Part shown: positions 23,703 through 33,784 of the stretch, piece after piece | How the letters are laid out: each line of letters begins with the position of its first letter | Position numbering within the stretch: position 1 is the stretch's first letter | NCBI GenBank assembly: GCA_033807775.1 | Contig: CM066318.1 | Coordinates: 88,926,879 to 88,990,878, forward strand | Reading direction: 5' to 3' | DNA from: Saussurea involucrata | Lineage: Eukaryota; Streptophyta; Magnoliopsida; Asterales; Asteraceae | DNA length: 64,000 bases | Notes under the pieces: model-generated | What the model was told of the DNA's origin: nothing | The model's database searches: none | Seen by the model: only the letters and a program-made list of their open reading frames with translations | Program-made: the position numbers and the translations under genes

Positions 23703-24388
23703 ATGGTGGATCAGCAAAATCCACAACAACCTCCGGAAGAGCATATACCTCAAGAAGAGGAAATCATAGACGAAGCAGCAGATGCTGCCTTGGTTGACCC
23801 TGACCATGGCACCGAGATGGAGGCAAACAATCACTACCTGGACCCGGCGCTCTTCAGACCCAACCCTAACCACCAGATTATATTGGACATTCTCATGCGC
23901 CATCCCATCCATGAGGCCCTGGCCCGCACTACTGACGTCCCCTTGCTGTATGTTCTACAAGTTTGGTTCACGGCACAGGTCCGCACGGCCGGCACTTCCC
24001 AGACTATCACGGCAATGATCGACAACCAGCCGTTCACCCTGACGCTTGACTCCTTTCGCCGCCTCCTTTCTCTTCCGGCTGCCGACGCCGCAGGACATGA
24101 ACGGTACGATCCTACCGTAAATGACGACCCGCTATGGGCACAAATCCACGTGCTCGGCTACAACCATGATCTTCCCAGACCTTCAGCGTTCAACCGGAAA
24201 TACCTAGCTCCCATCTGGTACACCTTGTTTACGATTCTGAACAGGTGTCTATCCTCTAGATGGAAAGGTATAGATCAGTGCACCGGTGACTTTCTACGCC
24301 TATTTCACGCCGTCTGCTACAACCGCCATGTCGACTTCGCCATGATCATCTGGCATGAACTTGTTACCGCCATCCGACACATCGGAGG
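23703..24388 (+). pseudogene. Element D ORF3, N-terminal part, interrupted by F
   Basis: ORF3 starts at ATG 23703 (MVDQQNPQQPPEE), eight bases after the predicted acceptor; the frame is open further upstream, but that part is CCGG-array sequence. An acidic N terminus is followed by a helical domain with landmarks YVLQVWFTAQV, PFTLTLDSFRRLLSL, HVLGYNH and FAMIIWHELV. These align in order with E's ORF3 (KQFWENATV, PLNVTEELIRITLRL, TRMGYEG, FSQMIFNDLV). Element F is inserted after codon Gly-Gly, and the frame resumes at 32689. Function is unknown. Downstream ORFs in Sireviruses are often called envelope-like, but I see no signal peptide or membrane segment. Confidence 0.7.
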
Positions 24389-25878
24389 TGTAACATCCCT
24401 TATCTTTAAAACACTCATTTAACGGAAAGTAACCTTAAAATACAGCGGAAGATTTGTAATTAAAACATTTAGATAAAATCCCATAATCTTATAGAAAAGA
24501 GTACAAGTTTGCAACTTAAAACCAATAAGTTTGAGAAAAACAATATTCAACTGAAAAGCTTAGAGAATCCAAAACTATCATTCATCAAAAGAAAATATAA
24601 GCTGCTGAGCTGCCGCAAATCCAAAAGCTTCAAGCTGGAGCTTTTCCTTTATTCTTTGAAGATGTACCTGCCACTAAAAGATGAATAACAACGGGGTAAG
24701 CTTTCGCTTAGTGAGCATGCACCTATACCACATATCATCATGCATACATACTTGCATAAACATAGCAATCACATACATGTAACATCCTTCCATTCCTTAA
24801 GGCACAAAGCCAATAAGGAAGGTCATAACTAGACACTAGTACCAGGCCTCTTCATACATAACATATTCCCTAGGGGTATTACTACCACCATAGGTACTCT
24901 TTCCTTTGGCAAAGCCAAACATACACATAATCACACATGCAATCCAACTACATACACATAACTTACATAATATAGGTAGAGTACTCACCTGTCAAGATGT
25001 CAATTACCAAGTACTTCACAGTGTATAATAATCACCTCGTACCACCTATAACATTCATACATACACATATCATAACAAGCCCAAAAATGGAACTCTAATT
25101 CTATCCCAACTCTCATCCCGAAATGACATAGCTAGGATAGTCCAAATACCATAAAACTTTGCCAAACATCCTATTTCATACACCCCATTTCTATTGATTT
25201 CTAAACATAATACACATACCTTGCAATTCTAGACCGCGAACAACAATCCTCCTAGAACCTTTCACAACTTGAATCTTCCAAAATCACCAAATCTTTCGCC
25301 TGGAAAATACAGCAACTTCGGACACTTGGTTCTCTCTACTGGGAACTCCGATGCCAAATCCCTCCGGTCAGAATGTATATTAGAGGGTCGTGAAGTCGCT
25401 GTATAAATTTCACGACGATCCAACGGTTAACGAAGGAGAATCGGTCGATCTTTCACAACAGCTCACAAGAACTCCGCCTGGAAAATACAGCAACTTCGGA
25501 CACTTGGTTCTCTCTACTGGGAACTCCGATGCCAAATCCCTCCGGTCGGAATGTATATTAGAGGGTCGTGAAGTCGCTGTCCAAATTTCACGACGATCCA
25601 ACGATTAACGAAGGAGAATAGGTCGATCTTTCACAGCAGCTCACAAGAACTCCGAAAATCCCTTTCTCTTTTCTCTCTTCTTTGCTAAAGAAACAAATGG
25701 GTGCAAATGAGGGTGTTTAGGGTTTCCATCCCTTTACATACATGCCAAAACACACCCTCATCTTACAAAATTGATAAACTGGCCCCTAGATTCCTGAACA
25801 CGTACATAACGACCCAAAAATTAACTCAACCCCAAAAGAGACAGTTAAATCACGTAAATTGGGAAACGGGGTGTTACA
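24389..25878 (-). repeat. 3' LTR of element F
   Basis: TGTAACATCC..GTGTTACA ends in plus-strand reading, 1,490 bp. It contains a 178-bp tandem duplication (units starting at 25297 and 25475) with GCCTGGAAAATACAGCAAC, present in both LTRs. A polypurine tract complement follows at 25879. Confidence 0.95.
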
Positions 25879-25889
25879 ACTCTCCCCCA
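25879..25889 (-). promoter_or_regulatory. Polypurine tract of element F
   Basis: The plus strand reads ACTCTCCCCCA, so the element strand has TGGGGGAGAGT directly before its 3' LTR. It is the primer for plus-strand DNA synthesis. Confidence 0.85.
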
Positions 25890-25917
25890 CTTACCAGGAT
25901 TTCGTCCTCGAAATCGA

Positions 25918-27021
25918 TCAGACTTGGAAGAGTTCCGGATAATTCGATCTCATCTCAGCTTCCGGTTCCCATGTCCATTCTGATCCTTTTCGGTGTTCCC
26001 ACTGAACTTTCACTAAGTTGATCTCCTTGTTTCGCAAGGATTTGGTCTTCCCTTCCAAGATTGCTATCGGTCTCTCAATATAATTCAACCGTTCGTTGAC
26101 CTGTATGTCATCTATAGGGACATGCGCCGACTCGTCATCTAAACACTTTCTCAACTGAGACACGTGGAAGGTGTTGTGTATCAGACTGAGTTCCGGCGGA
26201 AGCTCCAGCCGGTACGCAACCTTCCCAACCCGTGCTATCACCTTGAAAGGTCCGATAAACCTAGGGCCTAGCTTGCCCCTCTTCCGGAATCGGATCACCC
26301 CTTTCCAAGGTGACACCTTCAACAAAACATTATCTCCCACGTTGAACTCCAAATCCGACCTTCGCTTGTCGGTGTAACTCTTTTGACGACTCTGTGCGGT
26401 TCGTAGCCTATCCCGAATCATCTCAATACTTTCTGTCGTTTTCTGAACCACTTCTGTGCTGCTTAACTCCCGCTGGCCTACCTCTCCCCAACAGATAGGA
26501 GTCCTACACCTTCTCCCGTACAACATCTCATACGGAGGCATGCCAATACTGGCATGGAAACTGTTGTTGTATGAGAACTCAGCCAACGGTAAATACGTAT
26601 CCCAGCTGCCCCCAAAATCCAAAACACAGGCTCTCAACATATCCTCAAGAGTCTGAATTGTTCTCTCGCTTTGCCCGTCCGTCTGTGGGTGAAAGGCTGT
26701 ACTGAACTGATGTCTCGTACCCAAATCTTCATGGAACTTCCCCCAAAACCGCGACGTAAACCGAACATCCCTGTCTGATATCACTGTTACCGGTACCCCA
26801 TGCCTTGCTACAATTTCACTGACATAGATGTCAGCTAACTTTTCTGCAGATGAACTTTCACGGATCGCGATAAAATGGGCACTCTTTGTCATCCTATCTA
26901 CAACCACCCAAATGGCATCATGATTCCTAGGTGTTCGAGGCAACTTGGTAATCAGATCCATTGTTATATGCTCCCACTTCCACTCTGGTATCTCTAATGG
27001 CTGTAACTTCCCGTGCGGTCT
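25918..27021 (-). CDS. Element F integrase core and chromodomain-like C terminus
   Basis: Integrase inserts the DNA copy; the C-terminal chromodomain is thought to guide targeting to heterochromatin. Visible are the first catalytic Asp (MDLITKLPRTP), the second (VISDRDVRFTSRFW), the Glu (QSERTIQTLEDML), then HNTFHVSQLRKCL and a chromodomain-like stretch (VKVQWEHRKGSEWTWEPE). The segment is in frame with the upstream part but separated from it by TAG 27022-27024, in a place where related proteins have Gln (EHQRP). Otherwise it is intact. The family match is strong (Tekay/Del). Confidence 0.92.
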   Translation of the reverse strand, partial: RPHGKLQPLEIPEWKWEHITMDLITKLPRTPRNHDAIWVVVDRMTKSAHFIAIRESSSAEKLADIYVSEIVARHGVPVTVISDRDVRFTSRFWGKFHEDLGTRHQFSTAFHPQTDGQSERTIQTLEDMLRACVLDFGGSWDTYLPLAEFSYNNSFHASIGMPPYEMLYGRRCRTPICWGEVGQRELSSTEVVQKTTESIEMIRDRLRTAQSRQKSYTDKRRSDLEFNVGDNVLLKVSPWKGVIRFRKRGKLGPRFIGPFKVIARVGKVAYRLELPPELSLIHNTFHVSQLRKCLDDESAHVPIDDIQVNERLNYIERPIAILEGKTKSLRNKEINLVKVQWEHRKGSEWTWEPEAEMRSNYPELFQV

Positions 27022-29418
27022 CTAATGCTCTGCTTTGACCCTTAAACAAGTCAAACATTTCTCCACGTACTTAGCCACGTCCCTCTTCATCCCCGGCCAC
27101 CAGTAGTTAGTCTTCAGATCTCTATACATCTTAGTAGCACCGGGATGGATAGAGAACCTTGACTTATGCGCCTCGTCCAGAAGTGTCTGCCTTGCCTCAC
27201 ACGATACTGGAACCCATACCCGACCGTACCGAGTCAATAGACCTCGACTGTCGGGCACTAACTGATCCACCTGTCCCTTTATCCGTTCCTTCTTCTGGTT
27301 ATCACCCTTGATCGCTTCCTCTTGAGACCTTCTTACCAAGTCGTGAAGCGACGCTGATACTGTTAGTCTCATCAACGGTACCCGAAGTAGAACACTACTC
27401 GCTCTTCTACTCAAGGCATCCGCTACGACATTTGCCTTCCCCGGGTGATAAAGAATCTCGCAATCATAATCCTTCACCACATCCAACCACCTCCGCTGTC
27501 TCATGTTCAAATTCTGTTGATCCATGAAATAACGAAGACTCTTGTGGTCCGTATAGATAGTACACTTCACCCCATACAGGTAGTGCCGCCATAACTTGAG
27601 AGCGAACACCACTGCCGCAAGCTCCAAATCGTGAGTCGGGTAATTCACCTCATGCGTCTTCAGTTGACGAGACGCATAGGCAATCACCCTTCCCCTCTGC
27701 ATAAGAACGCAGCCTAGCCCGTGATAAGACGCATCACAGTAGACTGTCATGTCTTCAACTCCCTCCGGTAGTGTCAACACCGGAGCCTCGCATAACTTTC
27801 TCCTTAAGGTTTCGAACGCTGTTTTCTGTTCCTCTTCCCAAACGAAACGTTCGTTCTTCCTCGTCAACTTCGTCAACGGAACTGCTATCTTGGAGAAATC
27901 CTGGATGAACCGGCGGTAGTACCCGGCTAATCCAAGGAAACTCCTAATCTCAGTGGGAGTCTTCGGGGTTTCCCACTTCATCACTGCCTCCACCTTCGCT
28001 GGGTCTACCTTGATACCCTCTCGGTTCACAAGATGTCCAAGAAATTGAACCTCTTGTAACCAGAAATCACACTTGGAGAACTTTGCATATAACTGCTCCT
28101 TACGCAAAATCTCCAAAACCTCTCGTAGATGCTCCATATGATCCTCCTTCGACTTGGAGTAGATCAGTATATCGTCTATAAACACGATGACTGACCTATC
28201 CAACATCGGTCTGCAAACTCTATTCATAAGATCCATGAATGCCGCCGGTGCGTTCGTCAGTCCAAATGGCATCACGATGAACTCGAAATGCCCGTACCTG
28301 GTTCTGAACGCTGTCTTGTGAACATCCTCTTCCCTGACCTTCAACTGGTGGTACCCTGAGCGAAGATCTATCTTAGAGAACCAAACGGCTCCCTGAAGTT
28401 GATCGAAGAGATCGTCGATCCTCGGCAACGGGTATCTGTTCTTCACCGTAAGCTTGTTAAGCTCTCTATAGTCGATGCACATCCGCATCGACCCGTCCTT
28501 CTTTTTCACGAAAAGGATAGGGGCTCCCCAAGGTGAACTACTGGGGCGGATGAAACCCTTATCCAACAGTTCCTCCAGCTGCTTAGACAGTTCATGCATC
28601 TCCGGAGGTGCCAAACGGTAAGGAGCCTTTGCTACCGGTGCCGCCCCCGGAATCAAGTCTATTCGGAACTCCACTTGCCTCTCGGGAGGAATGCCATGCA
28701 AGTCATCCGGGAAAACATCCGGAAACTCGCTGACCACTGGTACATCTGCCACTGTTCTCTTCTTTTTCTCCTCCCGTTCATCAACAATATACGCCAAGTA
28801 ACTGCTACCACCATGGTGCACATATCTTCTAGCTTTGGCCAAAGTGCACACCTTTGGTACCCCTTTTCTTCCTTCACTCCAGATAGTTAATTCTCCCCCA
28901 CTTGGGGTTCGAATCACTACCTGCTGTTTTTCACAATCAATGCGCGCTCCATTCCGACTAAGCCAATCTATCCCAACTACTACATTTATTTCCCTCATCG
29001 CAATAGGAATAAGATCTATACTAAACTTCACTCCGGCTATCTCTATTACATTACCTTTATAAACATCACTCACAAAACGAAACTCCTCGTCCGCTATTTC
29101 TACTTCTAGCGGACTCTCTAACTTGTCCTTTACAATAGCAAAGTCTTTACAAAACGATAAAGAAACAAAAGATTTAGTAGCTCCCGAGTCAAATAAGACA
29201 AGGGCAGGTGATGCATTAACAGGAAAAATACCTGTCACGACATCTGGCTCCTCCTTTGCTTCATCTACGGTCATCTGGAACACTCGCCCCCGAGTCCTGG
29301 GTGCGTCGTTCTTCTTTCCCAATCCACCCTCTAGCATCTTCACCGGTGCGGTTCCCGAGTTCTGGACCGACCCGGTATTCATTGGGCACTCGTCAGCAAA
29401 GTGGCCGGCTTGTAGCAC
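27022..29418 (-). CDS. pol: Element F protease, reverse transcriptase, RNase H and integrase N terminus
   Basis: This 798-codon frame begins inside the third zinc knuckle (AGHFADECP), so the given start is not a true initiation site. Domains in order are protease with an intact LFDSGATKSFVS, RT (SPWGAPILFVKKKDGSMRMC, KIDLRSGYHQ, FIDDILIYSKS), RNase H (VYCDASYHGLGCVLMQRG, TDHKSLRYFMDQ) and the integrase zinc finger (HPGATKMYRDL, CLTCLRVK). Catalytic residues are present throughout. It ends at TAG 27022. It should be fused to gag, but a 1-nt deletion near 29407-29411 separates them. Confidence 0.93.
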   Translation of the reverse strand: MLQAGHFADECPMNTGSVQNSGTAPVKMLEGGLGKKNDAPRTRGRVFQMTVDEAKEEPDVVTGIFPVNASPALVLFDSGATKSFVSLSFCKDFAIVKDKLESPLEVEIADEEFRFVSDVYKGNVIEIAGVKFSIDLIPIAMREINVVVGIDWLSRNGARIDCEKQQVVIRTPSGGELTIWSEGRKGVPKVCTLAKARRYVHHGGSSYLAYIVDEREEKKKRTVADVPVVSEFPDVFPDDLHGIPPERQVEFRIDLIPGAAPVAKAPYRLAPPEMHELSKQLEELLDKGFIRPSSSPWGAPILFVKKKDGSMRMCIDYRELNKLTVKNRYPLPRIDDLFDQLQGAVWFSKIDLRSGYHQLKVREEDVHKTAFRTRYGHFEFIVMPFGLTNAPAAFMDLMNRVCRPMLDRSVIVFIDDILIYSKSKEDHMEHLREVLEILRKEQLYAKFSKCDFWLQEVQFLGHLVNREGIKVDPAKVEAVMKWETPKTPTEIRSFLGLAGYYRRFIQDFSKIAVPLTKLTRKNERFVWEEEQKTAFETLRRKLCEAPVLTLPEGVEDMTVYCDASYHGLGCVLMQRGRVIAYASRQLKTHEVNYPTHDLELAAVVFALKLWRHYLYGVKCTIYTDHKSLRYFMDQQNLNMRQRRWLDVVKDYDCEILYHPGKANVVADALSRRASSVLLRVPLMRLTVSASLHDLVRRSQEEAIKGDNQKKERIKGQVDQLVPDSRGLLTRYGRVWVPVSCEARQTLLDEAHKSRFSIHPGATKMYRDLKTNYWWPGMKRDVAKYVEKCLTCLRVKAEH

Positions 29419-30416
29419 TTAAAACATATCTTTGCGGTCGCCTTGCAGTCTCGACTGATATGACCCGGTTGCCCGCATTTGTAACAGGTTCCGGAGCCCA
29501 TACGGCATTCTCCCGGATGCTGTCGTCCACACTTCCCACAGCGGGGATGCTCTCTCTTGAACTCTTTCTTTACCTCCGGTTTATGACTCCCAGTTTTGAA
29601 CCTCTTAGTCTGCTGAGGTTGAGTCTGAACCGTTTCTGCCCTTCTTGTCTTTCTTTGGCTCTCTAATTCGAGCTCTCTAGCCCGAGCCGCCTCGTGCATC
29701 TGCTGAAAATCAGTGCACCTTGCCATAACAACAAATTCTCTAATCTCCTGTTTCAAAACTCTCCCATATCTGTACATTTTGGCCTTTTCATTCCTGACAT
29801 ACTCAGGACAGAAAAGGGACCGCTCCAAAAACTTGTCAGTGATCTCGTTCACCGACTCCGTAGTTTGCTCCATAGAGAGAAACTCATTTGTGAGTCTCTC
29901 TACCTCAATTTGGGGCACATACTGTTCCATGAACAGTTCCTTGAACTGTTCCCAAGTCATGCTATCCACTTGTTCTGGCGTCCGAGCACGAACAATAAGG
30001 TTCCACCAGTCTTTCGCTGCCTTCCTCAGAAGGTTCGATGCGTAGCGAACCTTGACTTCCTCGGTACAAAAACTGGTGCGGAAAGCACCCTCCACCTCAG
30101 CTATCCAACGAGTGCTGGTTACGGGGTCCTTCTGCCCCTTAAACTGTGGCGGCTGACAGGCCGAGAAATCTCTGTAGCTTGTCCCCCGTGGTTGTACGCA
30201 TGACAAGCCCCCTGATCCACTGGCCCTGCTGGCCACAGCTGCCTCTACCTGACTACGAATTTCATTAGCCAGTTCCTGCTTTACCTGCTCAAAGAGACTT
30301 GGGAGTAACTCGTGAAGAACCTCCCCGACCTTAGCAGCGATCACACCTCTCAGATCAGGAATTTCCTGATCCTCTTCAATAATCGGTCTCTTGCCTTGCC
30401 TACTAGTGTTCACCAT
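29379..30416 (-). CDS. gag: Element F gag
   Basis: I start at ATG 30416 (MVNTSRQGKRP), which fits gypsy gags better than the in-frame ATG at 30452. The capsid domain includes PPQFKGQKDPV, AKDWWNLIV and FKELFMEQYVP. Two CCHC-type knuckles are complete (CGKCGRQHPGEC and CYKCGQPGHISRDC). The third starts ICFKCYK and then loses frame, where the pol frame supplies its second half. An acidic, Gln-rich N terminus and a basic linker (KRFKTGSHK) are also seen. Confidence 0.9.
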   Translation of the reverse strand: MVNTSRQGKRPIIEEDQEIPDLRGVIAAKVGEVLHELLPSLFEQVKQELANEIRSQVEAAVASRASGSGGLSCVQPRGTSYRDFSACQPPQFKGQKDPVTSTRWIAEVEGAFRTSFCTEEVKVRYASNLLRKAAKDWWNLIVRARTPEQVDSMTWEQFKELFMEQYVPQIEVERLTNEFLSMEQTTESVNEITDKFLERSLFCPEYVRNEKAKMYRYGRVLKQEIREFVVMARCTDFQQMHEAARARELELESQRKTRRAETVQTQPQQTKRFKTGSHKPEVKKEFKREHPRCGKCGRQHPGECRMGSGTCYKCGQPGHISRDCKATAKICFKCYKPATLLTSAQ

Positions 30417-31179
30417 TCTGATACATAAACATGATACTTTAGAATAATTCATCTACATCCCCCCCCCCCCCTGAGCAAACTCCTAGCATAGTCCAGAGGT
30501 CCTAGCTTAGTTGTCTTTCTTTCTAACATGCTCCTTAGAAACCCTCTGCTTATACTCTCTTAACAAAATCCCTTTCTAGCATGTTACTACCCAACCCTCA
30601 ACCTTGTCTGGTTCATAGAATTCTTTTGCAACTATATCAAGTCCCGGCATGTACAATGTAATTGCAATGGTATGGGCCCTTATACCATTATAATTACACC
30701 CTCCATGTTTAGACTCAACACCGTCACTAAGGTTCCAATTCCCAGCTTAGTTGGTACCTTTAACATATATATCACAACATTTTCCATATCTACCACTTAT
30801 CATATAAACATTATAATCATATTCTAATTCACATTATGCATCAAACAAAACATACTTGAAACCATAACCTTGTCACATTGACCATATCTAGCATACATAA
30901 ACATAATTACTCATCCAATACAGTTATAAAACTGGTCTTTCACAAAAACTGAACATGCTTTATCATAAATCCTAATATGGAATAGTGTGCTCACCCCCGT
31001 CTTGATGCTCTGGACCGCAGCTCAGCCGTGGAAACTTTTTCTTTTAAAACACCCTTTCCTTATAAACCATTTTCTTACACGAAACAGCTTTTTTAAAGGT
31101 TACTTATTTGAAAACTTGAGCACTTGGGTTTAAGTTCAAACACTCACCACTTGTGAATGCCCGAATCCCTTAAACCAAG
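30417..31179 (-). other. 5' leader of element F
   Basis: This is an untranslated leader between PBS and gag with no supported ORF. Bases 30459-30471 are a run of about 13 C. The rest is AT-rich with no recognised motif. Confidence 0.75.
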
Positions 31180-31191
31180 GCTCTGATACCA
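31180..31191 (-). promoter_or_regulatory. Primer-binding site of element F
   Basis: The complement reads TGGTATCAGAGC, two bases inside the LTR start at 31194. The use of initiator-Met tRNA is usual for Tekay elements. Confidence 0.93.
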
Positions 31192-31193
31192 AC

Positions 31194-32683
31194 TGTAACA
31201 TCCCTTATCTTTAAAACACTCATTTAACGGAAAGTAACCTTAAAATACAGCGGAAGATTTGTAATTAAAACATTTAGATAAAATCCCATAATCTTATAGA
31301 AAAGAGTACAAGTTTGCAACTTAAAACCAATAAGTTTGAGAAAAACAATATTCAACTGAAAAGCTTAGAGAATCCAAAACTATCATTCATCAAAAGAAAA
31401 TATAAGCTGCTGAGCTGCCGCAAATCCAAAAGCTTCAAGCTGGAGCTTTTCCTTTATTCTTTGAAGATGTACCTGCCACTAAAAGATGAATAACAACGGG
31501 GTAAGCTTTCGCTTAGTGAGCACGCACCTATACCACATATCATCATGCATACATACTTGCATAAACATAGCAATCACATACATGTAACATCCTTCCATTC
31601 CTTAAGGCACAAAGCCAATACGGAAGGTCATAACTAGACACTAGTACCAGGCCTCTTCATACATAACATATTCCCTAGGGGTATTACTACCACCATAGGT
31701 ACTCTTTCCTTTGGCAAAGCCAAACATACACATAATCACACATGCAATCCAACTACATACACATAACTTACATAATATAGGTAGAGTACTCACCTGTCAA
31801 GATGTCAATTACCAAGTACTTCACAGTGTATAATAATCACCTCGTACCACCTATAACATTCATACATACACATATCATAACAAGCCCAAAAATGGAACTC
31901 TAATTCTATCCCAACTCTCATCCCGAAATGACATAGCTAGGATAGTCCAAATACCATAAAACTTTGCCAAACATCCTATTTCATACACCCCATTTCTATT
32001 GATTTCTAAACATAATACACATACCTTGCAATTCTAGACCGCGAACAACAATCCTCCTAGAACCTTTCACAACTTGAATCTTACAAAATCACCAAATCTT
32101 TCGCCTGGAAAATACAGCAACTTCGGACACTTGGTTCTCTCTACTGGGAACTCCGATGCCAAATCCCTCCGGTCAGAATGTATCTTAGAGGGTCATGAAG
32201 TCGCTGTCTAAATTTCACGACGATCCAACGGTTAACGAAGGCGAATCGGTCGATCTTTCACAACAGCTCACAAGAACTCCGCCTGGAAAATACAGCAACT
32301 TCGGACACTTGGTTCTCTCTACTGGGAACTCCGATGCCAAATCCCTCCGGTCCGAATGTATATTAGAGGGTCGTGAAGTCTCTGTCCAAATTTCACGACG
32401 ATCCAACGGTTAACTAAGGAGAATAGGTCGATCTTTCACAGCAGCTCACAAGAACTCCGAAAATCCCTTTCTCTTTTCTCTCTTCTTTGCTAAAGAAACA
32501 AATGGGTGCAAATGAGGGTGTTTAGGGTTTCCATCCCTTTACATACATGCCAAAACACACCCTCATCTTACAAAGTTGATAAACTGGCCCCTAGATTCCT
32601 GAACACGTACATAACGACCCAAAAATTAACTCAACCTCAAAAGAGACAGTTAAATCACGTAAATTCGGAAACGGGGTGTTACA
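31194..32683 (-). repeat. 5' LTR of element F
   Basis: This LTR is 1,490 bp, with TGTAACATCC and GTGTTACA ends. It has the same length and internal 178-bp duplication as its partner and differs at about 14 sites, which cluster in the duplicated part. GGAGG follows directly. Confidence 0.96.
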
Positions 32684-32688
32684 GGAGG

Positions 32689-33451
32689 AACGAAACCGAA
32701 GAAGTTCCTCCCGTACCCGTGTTTCCTATCACTAGCAGTGCATCAACACATGGACGCTAATCCAGCGATACCCAGACGTGCTGCACATCCGGTATGCCCT
32801 ATCCGCCATCTTCAGTTCATGGTTATCCGCAACCCATCCAATGCGGTAGCTATGCCCATCCCTGAAGCCCTATTAGCCATCGCTGATCCCAATGCACTAG
32901 AGGTAGTTGCTTATAGGGGAGAGTTAGGTAATCCCATGGTCCCGCCATAGCCGTAGGGACCTGCCCAGGGAGATAGACCCGAGGAACGTGAGGGTCCGAG
33001 GATGAGAGGTGGAAGGGCCCGGCAAGCAGGTGCGGTCGGGCGGGGTGTGTTAGTTGTGAGAGGAAGGGGAGCGAGTGTAGGTGGTGCAGCGGGATCGCGA
33101 CCCGGTTCCAGCCAACCCCAATCTAGACCCACACTTCATCGTTCGACCGAACCATATGTTACTGAACCCCCTTCCCCACCTCACCATGTTGAAGACGTGG
33201 AATCTGACTCCACGGACTCCGATACCGACCGTACCGTACGCCTGAAACACATACCTCACGGTATCGGACCCAACCCAGATTTCACTGCTGGAATCCCTCT
33301 TGACTCACCTCCTCATACTGGAACCGAACCTATTATTAGGACATCCGAGGGAGAACAAGTAGAGGAGTTAGATCATGCGAGGCGGAGGGAACTGCGTTCA
33401 AAGTTGAACCAGGAAAGAACGAGCCGTAAAGAAAAAGAGGCTCCTGAGTGA
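32689..33451 (+). pseudogene. Element D ORF3, middle part
   Basis: The frame of 23703-24388 resumes exactly after F and its target duplication, starting with a motif (YPCFLSLAVHQHM) that aligns with YPRFVQAVITQEL in E's ORF3. Two TAG codons at 32948-32950 and 32954-32956 lie in a Pro/Gln-like run, as expected for CAG-to-TAG decay. After them the frame is open again and encodes an Arg/Gly-rich stretch (GGRARQAG, RGRGASVGG), then an acidic Ser/Thr/Pro region (VESDSTDSDTDRTV), to TGA 33449-33451. Confidence 0.65.
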
Positions 33452-33784
33452 ACCGAACCGAGCGATATCCGGGTAGCCACATCTGCTATCCCATCTCATT
33501 TGTTGGGACGGGGTATTGAAGAAGACTCCGTGGACCCAGCGGAGCAATTGCACGACCCCCTCATCCACTCATCCGTCTCTCAAAAGACGGATGTTTCAGT
33601 ACATCACGGGGATATAGCACAACTTCCACCGGTCTCTCACTCGGAGAGTACTAGTGTTGAAACAAGAGACCAACAACCCCTGGTCTCGACTTCTTTCAGT
33701 GCACCATCTAGTCTAGATCCACTTGTTATTGAATATTTTTGACTAGGACACTTGATGCGGAACAACACCAAGTCATGGCTCTAA
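33452..33784 (+). pseudogene. Element D ORF3, frameshifted low-complexity linker
   Basis: A Ser/Gln-rich open stretch (33500-33742) is out of frame with its neighbours and probably belongs to the ORF3 disordered linker. No domain is recognised. Confidence 0.45.

Larger units (their letters stand above)
24389..32683 (-). mobile_element. Ty3/gypsy (Tekay-type chromovirus) element F
   Basis: Two LTRs of 1,490 bp (24389-25878 and 31194-32683) differ at about 14 sites (roughly 1%). The exact 5-bp duplication GGAGG flanks the element (24384-24388 and 32684-32688). Total length is 8,295 bp. It has gag, protease-RT-RNase H, integrase and a chromodomain-like end, all on the minus strand. It is nearly intact, with one frameshift in the third gag knuckle and one TAG in integrase. 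It interrupts D's ORF3, so it is younger than D. Confidence 0.97.

Noticed and set aside
28594..29666. Plus-strand ORFs of 98-136 codons opposite gypsy F pol and gag
   Set aside because: They are antisense shadows of conserved pol and gag frames.
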